Numbered from the stretch's first letter, positions 18,416 to 26,661 are shown. The stretch is DNA of 64,000 nucleotides from Clostridium swellfunianum (GCF_023656515.1 NZ_JAMOFV010000006.1:1277354-1341353); one strand, 5' to 3'. Made by a program: numbers and translations. The notes: a model not told the origin generated them from the letters alone.

Positions 18416-18539
18416 AATCGCCTCTCCGTAATAAATAAATTAGTAAGTTAACTATATTATAATTTATTTTAACAAATTATCTACTGCAAAATTAACTATA
18501 AAATTAAATTAACAAATATTTATTATTTTTAAACTCTTT

Positions 18540-18573
18540 CAAATAAAAAGCCCCGCATATCCAATACAGGGGC
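18540..18573 (-). terminator. Terminator of the PP2C-like gene
   Basis: Stem GCCCC (18550-18554) with GGGGC (18569-18573); on the minus strand it is followed by TTTTTATTT. It stands between the PP2C-like gene and clpE. The rest of 18416-18669 is AT-rich leader with no recognisable element. Confidence 0.75.
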
Positions 18574-18669
18574 ATAAATGTATTATATTCTTGTTTTAGA
18601 TTTTAATCCATTAAGAAATCCTTAAAATTTCTTATACTAAGACTTCTAAAAATTCTCCAAATCCAGTTT

Positions 18670-19494
18670 CTAGGTTATAAATCGAATTAGAGCTCTGTCG
18701 TCAAAAGAAACATTTCCCTTTACTAAACCCTTTGTAGATTTATACTTTCCTATAAGAAGCGGGTCTTCAGCAAGTACAGCTTTTAGATGTTGTTCTGTTT
18801 GAAATAAGTCTTCCTTTAAAGAAAAATATCCATCAGATGCTAAAATTATCATACTACTTTTTTCTATACCATCAATAATTTTAATGCTTTCAGAGTTAAT
18901 CTCAAAACCATCTATAACCCCATAAGAATATTGACTTAAGGAATTGTTTTGAAGTATATACTGCTCCTTCAATAAATTCATTATAAAACCTCTTCCCAAA
19001 TCTTCGGCTATAAGCTCTTCAATGCTCTTTCCCCTTAGCAACTGAAGCTCTATAAACAAAGCTCTTGCTTCTGCCAGTATTGTATCTACTTTTTTTACAT
19101 TTTCGTATTGAACACTATTAATGCTGCACTTACAATCTCCAATAATCCAAATCTGATTATGAAATTTACTGTATATAATCATACACGCTGTAATTCTATC
19201 TACTGGATTATTAATAAAATAATTAATTCCCTTTGATTCTTCATATATATCTTTAATGGCATTATTTATTCTGAAAATTAATAAATCCAAGGTTATATCA
19301 CATTCTGACTGTTTTAAGGTATCACCTATAATCTCACCTGCAATTGCTCCCGAGGTTTTTCCATTCCACCTAAAGCTTGACTTGCTAGTTGCGCCATCTA
19401 TCACTGCTAAAAAATCATTACTTATAAATATCTTGTCTTCGCACTGTTCAAGAACGCCCGTTTTTGACATAATAAAGCTCTCTATTACTTTCAT
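18670..19494 (-). CDS. PP2C-like serine/threonine phosphatase domain protein
   Basis: Small stand-alone PPM/PP2C-fold protein, about 274 residues, starting at the ATG at 19494 behind GAGGTAAAAAAT. Metal-binding positions of the fold are visible: Glu-Asp in EQCEDKIF, Asp-Gly in VIDGATSKSS, WIIGDCKCSI, IILASDGYFSL, and FDDRALIRF in place of the usual DNxT. All the key acids remain, so it is probably catalytic, though divergent from PrpC and SpoIIE. No kinase partner is adjacent. A hairpin separates it from the upstream HD-GYP gene. Its substrate is unknown. Confidence 0.72.
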   Translation of the reverse strand: MKVIESFIMSKTGVLEQCEDKIFISNDFLAVIDGATSKSSFRWNGKTSGAIAGEIIGDTLKQSECDITLDLLIFRINNAIKDIYEESKGINYFINNPVDRITACMIIYSKFHNQIWIIGDCKCSINSVQYENVKKVDTILAEARALFIELQLLRGKSIEELIAEDLGRGFIMNLLKEQYILQNNSLSQYSYGVIDGFEINSESIKIIDGIEKSSMIILASDGYFSLKEDLFQTEQHLKAVLAEDPLLIGKYKSTKGLVKGNVSFDDRALIRFIT

Positions 19495-19525
19495 ATTTTT
19501 TACCTCATACAATCTTATAAAATAT

Positions 19526-19561
19526 AAAGACCTAGGTATTATATATTCTACCTAAGCCTTT
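19526..19561 (-). terminator. Hairpin after the HD-GYP gene, probable terminator
   Basis: A 13-bp stem with two wobble pairs (19526-19538 with 19549-19561), followed on the minus strand by an AT-rich stretch rather than a clean T-run. It lies 5 bases past the HD-GYP stop. Confidence 0.6.
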
Positions 19562-19566
19562 AAATA

Positions 19567-20469
19567 TTATAATAATCCTTCTTCCTTTAAAACCTCTTCA
19601 AAGCAGGCTACTATTTTCTCATCATAATGCTTCCCTACTAAGCTTTTTATCTCTGCAAAGGCAACTTTAGGATCCATACCTTTTCTATATGGCCTATCAG
19701 ACGTCATTGCATCGTAGGTATCAACTACAGCGATTATTTTTCCCTCTAAAGAAATTTCATCACCTTTTAATTTATTAGGATATCCGCTGCCGTCCAATCT
19801 CTCATGATGCTGCAGGATTGCCATAGCACAATCCTTTATGAAAGTGTTTTCAATTATAACTGCACCATCAGCTGGATGCTTTTTAATATATTCAAACTCT
19901 TCGTTAGTAAGCTTACCTGGCTTCTTCAAGACTTCATCTGGTACATTTATCTTTCCTAAGTCGTGAAAGCCTGCCGCATAGCCTAAATTTAACAATCTTG
20001 CTTTAGTCATATTTAGTTTCTGCCCAATCCTTATAGCATAACCTTCAAGTCTTAAGCCGTGATCATGAGTATACATATCCTTTTTTTCAACCTGTTGCCT
20101 CATTTCAGTAATATTTTTTATTACGTCACTAAGAAAATGGAAAACTGGCTGATTTGCTACATAAAGCATAGACACCTCAGTTATAGTCTTAAGGTATACC
20201 GATTCCTTCAAGTCTTTAACATAAAAGTATTCTCCTGCACCTAAAGTTATAGTTTCTTCTCCTTTTTCACAAACCACTGTTCCGCTAATAATATAAAAAA
20301 ACTCCATTAGTCCTTCATCAATTCCTGGGGCAACATGAAATATTACATTAGGCTGCACTACTTCCTTCATTATTTCAATCCCATCACCCCTGGCTAGGAG
20401 ACTTAGTTTCTCTACTTTTTTCTCAACTCTTTCTATACAACTATCACTTTTTCCTAAATATAAACCCAT
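19567..20469 (-). CDS. Cupin-HD-GYP protein, candidate cyclic-di-GMP phosphodiesterase
   Basis: 300 residues. Residues 30-105 look like a cupin barrel (VAPGIDEGLMEFFYIISGTVV, ETITLGAGEYFYV). Residues 125-300 are an HD-GYP domain with AAGFHDLGKINVP, the spacer PGKLTNEEFEYIKKHP, and HHERLDGSGYP containing the GYP signature. HD-GYP enzymes hydrolyse c-di-GMP to GMP. The cupin is probably a small-ligand sensor. The gene starts 163 bases downstream of an exported-protein gene controlled by a c-di-GMP riboswitch on the same strand, which suggests a shared c-di-GMP theme. The metal ligands look intact. Confidence 0.85.
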   Translation of the reverse strand: MGLYLGKSDSCIERVEKKVEKLSLLARGDGIEIMKEVVQPNVIFHVAPGIDEGLMEFFYIISGTVVCEKGEETITLGAGEYFYVKDLKESVYLKTITEVSMLYVANQPVFHFLSDVIKNITEMRQQVEKKDMYTHDHGLRLEGYAIRIGQKLNMTKARLLNLGYAAGFHDLGKINVPDEVLKKPGKLTNEEFEYIKKHPADGAVIIENTFIKDCAMAILQHHERLDGSGYPNKLKGDEISLEGKIIAVVDTYDAMTSDRPYRKGMDPKVAFAEIKSLVGKHYDEKIVACFEEVLKEEGLL

Positions 20470-20567
20470 AATGCTTCAACCTCTATTTCAACACTAATAT
20501 TACATATTCTTATTTAATTCTACCTACTTTTAATTTTCCTTTCAAGGGTTTTCCATAATTATAAAAT

Positions 20568-20609
20568 TAAAAGAGACTATAACTACTAATTTAAGTTTTT
20601 ATAATCTCC
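20568..20609 (-). terminator. Terminator of the riboswitch-controlled gene
   Basis: An 11-bp stem with two wobble pairs (20572-20582 with 20599-20609), followed on the minus strand by TTTTAATTTT. It separates the exported-protein gene from the HD-GYP gene, so the two are probably separate transcripts. Confidence 0.75.
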
Positions 20610-20631
20610 TAAAATCTATTATAATATTAAT

Positions 20632-21018
20632 TTAAAATCCACCAGTAATTAAAGGATCTACCAGTACAGTTCTTCCACCAATCTCAACTTCAATCCATTG
20701 AGCTTCCAATTCAACTCCATTTTTAGCAGCCTCTTTTATAACCTTCTCTGTTTTATTGCTTGTGAAATCTATTAATTGCCCGATAATCTGGTCCAATTTA
20801 TGATTTAGCTGTTTTTCACTTATCTTGTTGGCTTCATAGCTTATAACAAGAGCATCCCCTTTATCATCTGCCTCATTAATTAATTCGTAGATTTCCTTGT
20901 TAGTCTGTTCAATCATCTGTTTAAGTTCTTGTGTGTTTAGCTCCTTAGCTTGTACACCTGTTGTGAACAAACCAATTACCAGCATCATTGTAGTAATTCC
21001 ACTTAAAAGTTTTTTCAT
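20632..21018 (-). CDS. Small exported protein of unknown function under c-di-GMP riboswitch control
   Basis: 128 residues, ATG at 21018 behind GGGAGGG. Residues 1-24 are a Sec signal peptide (MKKLLSGITTMMLVIGLFTT, then GVQAKE with a plausible AxA-type cut). The mature part is mostly charged amphipathic helix (ELKQMIEQTNKEIYELINEA and following), ending in the hydrophobic QWIEVEIGGRTVLVDPLITGGF. No lipobox, anchor or cysteine. I do not recognise the family. The leader carries a c-di-GMP-I riboswitch with a terminator, so secretion of this protein should respond to c-di-GMP; surface, adhesion or biofilm roles are typical of that regulon but unproven here. Confidence 0.85.
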   Translation of the reverse strand: MKKLLSGITTMMLVIGLFTTGVQAKELNTQELKQMIEQTNKEIYELINEADDKGDALVISYEANKISEKQLNHKLDQIIGQLIDFTSNKTEKVIKEAAKNGVELEAQWIEVEIGGRTVLVDPLITGGF

Positions 21019-21083
21019 GAGTATACCCTCCCGTACAATATAAGTATAAATTTTAAATTAAACTTATAGAGTGCCCGAAGTGC

Positions 21084-21114
21084 AAAAAAAGTAATAGAAC
21101 GCATGCCTATCACT
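21084..21114 (-). terminator. Riboswitch expression-platform terminator
   Basis: On the minus strand the hairpin AGTGATAG (21107-21114 complement) with CTATTACT (21090-21097 complement), one G-U pair, is followed directly by seven T. Its 5' arm overlaps a 7-base segment (21104-21110) complementary to the 3' end of the aptamer (21130-21136), so an antiterminator can form instead. Confidence 0.8.
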
Positions 21115-21127
21115 CTTAGATATACTT

Positions 21128-21210
21128 CCATAGGCAACCCGGCCGTCATAGACAATTGCTTGTCCTTAGACCCGTGGCTTTGCGTCTTCCCCTTTCAGAG
21201 AATTTGCTCT
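21128..21210 (-). ncRNA. Cyclic-di-GMP-I (GEMM-I) riboswitch aptamer
   Basis: On the minus strand the leader contains the family's conserved blocks in order: the P2 stem capped by a GAAA loop (TTCTCT-GAAA-GGGGAA), the nearly invariant GACGCAAAGCC, GGGTCTAAGGACAA, a P3 hairpin (GACAA with TTGTC), TATGACGGCCGGGTTGCC and a closing 3' strand. This is the clostridial form of GEMM-I. The 3' closing strand TTGCCTAT is complementary to ATAGGCA in the downstream terminator stem. Ligand binding should hold that strand in P1 and let the terminator form, so I predict an OFF switch for the exported 128-residue protein. Confidence 0.92.
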
Positions 21211-21455
21211 TTTCTATATATTTAATTCTATTCCATATTGTACCATAGTAGCTTGTACAATACAATGAGTTATTCATAATTTTCTAGAAATTTTAAAAGC
21301 TGTATTAATATTATTAATACCTAGGTTGTCAAATATAGAAATTATCTATTTTACTTATTGTGCAGCCCCTCTTAGAATAAATATTGATATATACTCTTAA
21401 GAGCGATAAGGTTAATAGCCTTTACGAGCTTAACAATAATACAAGGGGGTTTACG

Positions 21456-22022
21456 ATGAATAACAAAAAAGTATTTTTACTATCTATGGGTGCTATGGCT
21501 ATTGCTATGAATATAGTTCTTGGCACAGTTGTAACGAGACTAAATATTCCACTTTTATTTTTAGATACTATAGGAACAATTTTTATTGCAGTTTTATTTG
21601 GCCCTTGGCAGGCAGCAACTGTAGGCAGCTTAACTAATATTCTTACTCCTATACTTTCTGGCAGCCCAAAGGATATTCCTTACTTTATTATTAATGCAGC
21701 AGTGGGCTTAATTGTTGGGTATATGGCAAGAAAGTTTAAATTTAACGTAGTTAATGCCATAGCTTCAGGCTTAATACTCTCAATAGTTTGTCCTATTTTA
21801 GGGACACTAATTACGGTAGGTTTCTTTGGTGGATTGACAGGCTCTGTAAATGATTATTTTACTTTATTTCTTCAAAAATCCGGCATGAAAATCTTCACAG
21901 CCGCCTTTATTCCTAGAATTACAGGAAATTTTATCGATAAGATAGGCTCATGTCTTTTGGTACTTTTAGCAATGAAGTATGTGCCCGTTCAATACAAAAA
22001 TAGGGCTGATCTTTCAGCATAG
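21456..22022 (+). CDS. ECF transporter S-component-like membrane protein (CD3073 type)
   Basis: Integral membrane protein, about 188 residues with five or six helices. Start at the ATG at 21456 (MNNKKVFLLS) after AAGGGGG; the frame to 21384 has no support. Features such as LNIPLLFLDTIGTIFIAVLFGPWQAATVG, ending in cytoplasmic RNRAD, fit the substrate-binding S component of energy-coupling-factor vitamin transporters. No EcfAAT genes are adjacent, so it would use a shared module. The next gene, 60 bases on, is a TudS-like protein; I recall the same pairing in C. difficile as CD3073/CD3072. The substrate may therefore be a sulfur-bearing small molecule. The 21211-21455 leader shows no recognisable riboswitch. 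Confidence 0.78.
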   Translation: MNNKKVFLLSMGAMAIAMNIVLGTVVTRLNIPLLFLDTIGTIFIAVLFGPWQAATVGSLTNILTPILSGSPKDIPYFIINAAVGLIVGYMARKFKFNVVNAIASGLILSIVCPILGTLITVGFFGGLTGSVNDYFTLFLQKSGMKIFTAAFIPRITGNFIDKIGSCLLVLLAMKYVPVQYKNRADLSA

Positions 22023-22082
22023 CTTAAGAGGATAGATAGTTTTAAAAACTACTCTGTCCTTTACTTTTAATGGAGGTTTATA

Positions 22083-22562
22083 ATGAGAAGCAAAAAAATA
22101 TTATTAACAAGTCACTGTATTTTTAATCAAAATAGCGTAGTGGAACCCCTTGATAGAGCAAGAGGGGCCTTTAGCTTTGCAAAGGATATAATAGATAGTG
22201 GAGTAGGAATAATTCAACTTCCTTGTCCTGAATTTAGATATCTAGGAATCACAAGAAAGCCAATGAATAAGGAGGAGTATGATACTGCTGAATTCAGAGA
22301 GCTTTGCAAGAAACTTTTTGAACCTATATTGGAGGATTTACTAATATACATGGAGAATGGCTATGAGTTTTGTGGCATCATAGGAATTAATCATAGTCCA
22401 ACCTGCAGTATCTCTGATAGAAGAGGAATTTTAATGGAAGAAATATTTGCTATGCTTGCCTCAAAAGGAATTACCCCAAATTATATTGAGGTTCCTACAG
22501 ACTATGATGATAAAACCTTCAACGACTTTGCAGCTAAAGTTAAGACGTTCCTAAAAAATTAA
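22083..22562 (+). CDS. TudS-related putative desulfidase (DUF523-like, CD3072 type)
   Basis: 159 residues, with a TGGAGG ribosome binding site 6 bases before the ATG. Three cysteines, C12 (SHCIFNQNSVV), C48 (LPCPEF) and C108 (HSPTCSI), sit where the thiouracil desulfidase TudS holds a [4Fe-4S] cluster. GINHSPTCS and the RRGILMEEIF segment also match that superfamily. TudS removes sulfur from thiouracil; the substrate here is unknown. It follows an ECF S-component gene and has its own terminator, so the two probably form a two-gene unit for import and desulfuration of a thio-compound. Confidence 0.78.
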   Translation: MRSKKILLTSHCIFNQNSVVEPLDRARGAFSFAKDIIDSGVGIIQLPCPEFRYLGITRKPMNKEEYDTAEFRELCKKLFEPILEDLLIYMENGYEFCGIIGINHSPTCSISDRRGILMEEIFAMLASKGITPNYIEVPTDYDDKTFNDFAAKVKTFLKN

Positions 22563-22575
22563 ATATTAATTGCTT

Positions 22576-22605
22576 AAAGGGTAGTTCAACTGAACTGCCC
22601 TTTTT
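22576..22605 (+). terminator. Terminator of the TudS-like gene
   Basis: A 12-bp stem with one G-U pair, AAAGGGTAGTTC (22576-22587) with GAACTGCCCTTT (22592-22603), running into TTTTT and TCG. Confidence 0.88.
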
Positions 22606-22708
22606 CGTTTAAAACTACATTCTTAATAAATTTGTAAGAAATTTAAATACTGAATCGTAATAAATAACTTCTATAATAAATATGTAACTAAAAAATCACA
22701 TGAGAAGG

Positions 22709-22717
22709 TGGTATAAT
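22709..22717 (+). promoter_or_regulatory. Extended -10 promoter of the second two-component operon
   Basis: TGGTATAAT, an extended -10 element, 24 bases before the regulator ATG, with AAAGGAAAGGCGGGGGA between as ribosome binding region. No good -35 is visible. Confidence 0.45.
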
Positions 22718-22740
22718 CTTAAAGGAAAGGCGGGGGACTT

Positions 22741-23433
22741 ATGGGTAAATATAATGTTTTAGTTGTTGATGATGAAGACGAAATTAGAGATGCTATAGAA
22801 ATATATCTAAAGAATGAAGATATAAGTGTGTTAAAAGCTAAGGATGGCATTGATGCTTTAATGCTGCTTGAGGAAAATGATGTTCATTTAATTCTTATGG
22901 ATATTATGATGCCTCGTATGGACGGCATCAAAGCCACTTTTAAAATAAGGGAAAAGAAAAATCTTCCTATAATAATTTTATCTGCTAAGTCCGAAGACAC
23001 AGATAAAATATTAGGTCTTAATGTGGGTGCAGATGATTATATAACCAAGCCCTTTAACCCTATGGAGCTCGTGGCAAGGGTAAAATCTCAACTTAGGAGA
23101 TATATGAATTTAGGAAACTTTAAAACAAATAATAACGAGCTTTCTGTTAATGGTCTTGTTCTTAATCAGGAAACTAAGCTTGTAAGCGTCGATGGTGATG
23201 AAGTAAGACTGACTCCTATCGAATATAAAATTTTAGAACTGCTTCTAATTAATAAAGGTAGAGTGTTTTCTATTGAAGAGATTTATGAAAGAGTTTGGCG
23301 AGAGCCTTGCTACAATGCAGAAAATACTGTAGCAGTGCATATCCGAAGAATTAGAGAAAAAATCGAAATAAATCCAAAGGAACCAAAATATTTAAAGGTG
23401 GTGTGGGGTATTGGATATAAGATTGAAAAATAA
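22741..23433 (+). CDS. OmpR-family response regulator (VanR-like)
   Basis: 230 residues. The receiver domain (1-118) has DDEDE at the acidic pocket, phospho-acceptor Asp in LILMDIMMPRMDG at about residue 52 and the Lys in ITKPFNP. The winged-helix output domain covers about 130-228 (LTPIEYKILELLLINKGRVFS, ending AENTVAVHIRRIREKIE and VWGIGYKI). This is the VanR-like branch common in clostridia. The kinase gene overlaps its end by 23 bases. The signal is unknown. Confidence 0.92.
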   Translation: MGKYNVLVVDDEDEIRDAIEIYLKNEDISVLKAKDGIDALMLLEENDVHLILMDIMMPRMDGIKATFKIREKKNLPIIILSAKSEDTDKILGLNVGADDYITKPFNPMELVARVKSQLRRYMNLGNFKTNNNELSVNGLVLNQETKLVSVDGDEVRLTPIEYKILELLLINKGRVFSIEEIYERVWREPCYNAENTVAVHIRRIREKIEINPKEPKYLKVVWGIGYKIEK

Positions 23434-25558
23434 TAGTTTAAAAGTTGTTTCATTTATTTTGTCTTTATATATGCTTTCTCTTTCAGTCCTAGCTCTGAAA
23501 AACTTTAAAAACGATGTTCAATTTTTAGGAAGTCAGGCCTACTTTAAAAGTGAAGACTTTAAAAATAATCTAGTGGAGTTTATGTCCTTATTCATGGAAT
23601 ACAACATTAATTATAAGGACTACTTGAGTAAGCCAGCAGATGAAAAAATCAGTAAGGAAGAACTAAAGTCATCCATCCTTTATCAAGATACTAAGCTTAA
23701 GGAAGCTATACAGGAAGCAGAAAATTTTTACAGCTTACAAATTGAGGCGGCTGAGAGTTCAGGAAACAAGGATAAACTTGCAAAGCTAGAGGAAGAAAAA
23801 AAGAAAAAATTAGAGGATATAAAAAAAGAATATAATAAAACTGAAGAGGATTTTAAGAAGGAACTTATCGATAGAAGCAGTGACTATTATTCCAAACTTA
23901 AAAAGAGATTTGAAGCAAAAACTGATTTGCGATATTACCTTAAAGACTCTGTAACTAATACCATATATACTAATTTGCCAAATATAAACGACTTTAAGGA
24001 ATATATAAAAAACAATGCTATGTACACAATAAATCTACCTCTTACATCTTCTAAGCAAGAAATCTATAACCACCCTTTTTTAGATTTAGGCTATGAAGGT
24101 TACATTATTGTTCCTTATGGTGGAACTCATCTTTCACTATCCAGAAGTTTTGATGAAAATAGATTCCGAGCAATAACTGAACTCATGATTTTAGCTCTTA
24201 CATTACCACTAGGTATCATTTTATTGACATTATCTCTAAAAAGTAACCTTGCTGTCACTGAGCCTATCTCATCTATACAAGCTTTATATAAAAAAATACC
24301 CTTTGACGTAAAATTTATTGCTTTTGTTATAGCCTTACTTTTTATCCCAGGGTTTTTAGAAGACGGAACTCTATTTTACGGTAATCAATTAAATCTAAGT
24401 ATATTACTTACGCTTACTTTAAAAGTCATTCTTTTATTCTATTTTTATCTTTCTTTACCAGAACTAATAGATATACTTAAAAATAAGAAAAGACTAAAAC
24501 CTCTTCTTGCTGGAGGAGCTGCCTATAAACTAAAAATCTTGTTTAACAAAGGTTTAAAAGATAAAAGTTTACTGCTTAGAAGTTTTGTTTTTATTACAAC
24601 TATTATTATTGTTATTTCAGCAACCTTTGCTATTACCATGTCCATTACTGGCGGAGACCAAGATTTATTTGTTATTTGCCTTCTTTTTTATATAGCTCTG
24701 TTTACTGCTTATATTATCAAGCAATCTTCATTATTAAATAAAATAGTTGCAGGAACAGGTGAAATAGTTGCAGGGAATTTGAGTTTTTCAATAAAGGAAA
24801 AGGGAAACAACAGCTTTTCAAGACTTGCTCACAATATTAACAATATGAAATTGGGCATCAGTAAAGCTGTAGAAAACCAAATGAAAAGTGACAGACTAAA
24901 ATCTGAGCTAATAACAAATGTATCTCATGATTTAAAGACACCTCTCACCTCCATAATAAACTATGTAGATTTATTAAAACGTGGGGAACTAACTAAAGAA
25001 GAAATGAAAGACTATATCGGTGTATTAGATAGAAAGACACAAAGACTGAAGGTACTGATAGAAGACTTATTCGAAGCATCAAAAATGGCTTCAGGTTCTG
25101 TAGAGCTTAATATTGAAAAAGTAGATGTTGCTCAACTTTTAACACAATCTCTTGCTGAATTTGATGAAAAAATAAAAACTTCTGCTTTAGGCTTTAAAGT
25201 AAATATACCTCATCATAAGGTTTACGCAAATCTAGATGGAAAAAAGATTTGGAGAGTTTTTGAAAATCTTATTGGAAATACATTAAAATACTCTCAAGTA
25301 AACACGAGAGTTTACATTGATTTAGTTGAGACTGAAAACCACGTCACCATAACAATAAAAAATATATCAGCCTATGAGATGGACTTTGATGTAGTTGAAA
25401 TATTTGATCGTTTCAAGCGCGGAGATGCCTCTAGAGCAACTGAAGGATCAGGGCTTGGACTTGCTATTGCAAAGAGCATTGTCGATCTTCACAATGGCAA
25501 GCTTAATATTGAAATTGATGGCGATTTGTTTAAAGCCATAGTAGAATTTAAAAAATAA
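23411..25558 (+). CDS. Large polytopic sensor histidine kinase with extracellular coiled coil
   Basis: 715 residues, start at a TTG at 23411 (a second TTG at 23423 is possible), translationally coupled to the regulator. After helix 1 (about 8-28) lies an outside domain of about 200 residues holding a strongly charged coiled coil (about 90-165, Lys/Glu rich). Then come four or five further helices between about 235 and 440, a short HAMP-like linker, the H-box VSHDLKTPLTSIINYVDLLK near 495-515, and an ATPase domain with N-box ENLIGNTLKYS, F-box FDRFKRGDAS and G2 GSGLGLAIAKSIV. The many membrane helices and the coiled coil set it apart from simple VanS-type kinases. The stimulus is unknown. Confidence 0.9.
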   Translation: MDIRLKNNSLKVVSFILSLYMLSLSVLALKNFKNDVQFLGSQAYFKSEDFKNNLVEFMSLFMEYNINYKDYLSKPADEKISKEELKSSILYQDTKLKEAIQEAENFYSLQIEAAESSGNKDKLAKLEEEKKKKLEDIKKEYNKTEEDFKKELIDRSSDYYSKLKKRFEAKTDLRYYLKDSVTNTIYTNLPNINDFKEYIKNNAMYTINLPLTSSKQEIYNHPFLDLGYEGYIIVPYGGTHLSLSRSFDENRFRAITELMILALTLPLGIILLTLSLKSNLAVTEPISSIQALYKKIPFDVKFIAFVIALLFIPGFLEDGTLFYGNQLNLSILLTLTLKVILLFYFYLSLPELIDILKNKKRLKPLLAGGAAYKLKILFNKGLKDKSLLLRSFVFITTIIIVISATFAITMSITGGDQDLFVICLLFYIALFTAYIIKQSSLLNKIVAGTGEIVAGNLSFSIKEKGNNSFSRLAHNINNMKLGISKAVENQMKSDRLKSELITNVSHDLKTPLTSIINYVDLLKRGELTKEEMKDYIGVLDRKTQRLKVLIEDLFEASKMASGSVELNIEKVDVAQLLTQSLAEFDEKIKTSALGFKVNIPHHKVYANLDGKKIWRVFENLIGNTLKYSQVNTRVYIDLVETENHVTITIKNISAYEMDFDVVEIFDRFKRGDASRATEGSGLGLAIAKSIVDLHNGKLNIEIDGDLFKAIVEFKK

Positions 25559-25568
25559 TCCTTTGTCA

Positions 25569-25600
25569 GCATACTCATTTATTGAGTGTGCTACTTTTTA
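25569..25600 (+). terminator. Terminator of the second two-component operon
   Basis: A 9-bp stem with one wobble, GCATACTCA (25569-25577) with TGAGTGTGC (25583-25591), followed by TACTTTTTA. Confidence 0.8.
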
Positions 25601-25783
25601 TAGATTGAGTAAGCTTTGGTATAAATATGACTAGTATAACCCTCAAATATATGATATAGTTCAATTATATTAATAAAATAAACCTTAAAGAGATATAATA
25701 AATACTGATTATTTCTCTTTATTATAGAAGTACAATGAGCAGTACTAATAATTTAAAACCCAGCAATATAAGGGGGAATACAT

Positions 25784-26617
25784 ATGGCAATAAAAATAGT
25801 AGCAGACAGCAGTTGTGATTTATCTGATGAAATGAAAAAACAAATGAATGTTGAAATAGCTCCTTTAATTTTAGAATTAGGCGATAAAAGCTATGTTGAT
25901 GATGAAAGCCTAGACGTAAGACAATATGTAAAAGCAATGGGTGAATGTGAGACTCCGCCAAAGACGGCTTGCCCTTCACCTAATGATTATATGGAAAGAT
26001 ATAAAGGACCTGAAAGTATTTTTGTAGTTACACTGTCCAATTTTTTAAGCGGTTCTTATAACAGTGCAGTTTTAGCTAAGGATATGTTCTTAGATGAGGT
26101 TGGAAACAAATTTATTCACGTGTTTGACAGCTTTAGTGCTTCAGCTGGAGAAGTTGTTGTATCTCTAAAAATAAGTGAACTTACTAAGCTTAATTTATCT
26201 GAAACAGAGATAGTTGAAAAGGTCACAAAATTTATAAAAGAAATGAAAACCTTCTTCCTTCTTGAAAGCCTTGAGCACCTAGCTAAAGCTGGAAGATTAA
26301 ACCCTATAATTGCTAAGGTAGCTTCGATGCTTTCTATCAAACCAATAATGTGCGGCGATGAGGGAAACATAAAGCTTTTTGAAAAGGTAAGAGGCTATAA
26401 AAAAGCTTTTAACAGACTTATAGACGTTATAGGCGAAGAAGGCAAGAATTTTGAAGAAAAAGTTTTGGGCATAGCTCATTGCAACTGTTTAGAAAGAGCT
26501 ATCGAATTTAAAGAAGAAGTTATGAAAAGATATAACTTTAAGGATATAGTAATTGTTGAAACAAAAGGACTAAGTTCTACATACGCCGATGACGGCGGCA
26601 TAGTTATTGCCTTTTAA
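25784..26617 (+). CDS. DegV-family fatty-acid-binding protein
   Basis: 277 residues with the DegV fold. The N-terminal KIVADSSCDLS motif, TACPSPNDYME, the TLSNFLSGSYNSA loop that holds the carboxylate, the HVFDSFSASAGE segment and SLEHLAKAGRL are all present. DegV/FakB proteins bind a fatty acid and present it to the kinase FakA, so this is likely a FakB-type lipid carrier. A GGGGGAA ribosome binding site precedes the ATG. It is monocistronic. A second DegV gene lies at 62084-62968. No fakA lies in the window. Confidence 0.92.
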   Translation: MAIKIVADSSCDLSDEMKKQMNVEIAPLILELGDKSYVDDESLDVRQYVKAMGECETPPKTACPSPNDYMERYKGPESIFVVTLSNFLSGSYNSAVLAKDMFLDEVGNKFIHVFDSFSASAGEVVVSLKISELTKLNLSETEIVEKVTKFIKEMKTFFLLESLEHLAKAGRLNPIIAKVASMLSIKPIMCGDEGNIKLFEKVRGYKKAFNRLIDVIGEEGKNFEEKVLGIAHCNCLERAIEFKEEVMKRYNFKDIVIVETKGLSSTYADDGGIVIAF

Positions 26618-26619
26618 TA

Positions 26620-26657
26620 AAAAATACTTGCTTAGCTTAGTTAAGCAAGTATTTTTT
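26620..26657 (+). terminator. Terminator of the first DegV gene
   Basis: Perfect 15-bp stem, AAAAATACTTGCTTA (26620-26634) with TAAGCAAGTATTTTT (26642-26656). The built-in A- and T-runs let it work in both directions. Confidence 0.9.
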
Positions 26658-26661
26658 ATAT

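Noticed and set aside
18416-18540. CtsR operator upstream of clpE
   Set aside because: No GGTCAAA heptad repeats are visible on either strand.
21211-21455. A vitamin or purine riboswitch in the ECF S-component leader
   Set aside because: Only a short AAGG/CCTT stem is visible; no conserved core of any class I know.
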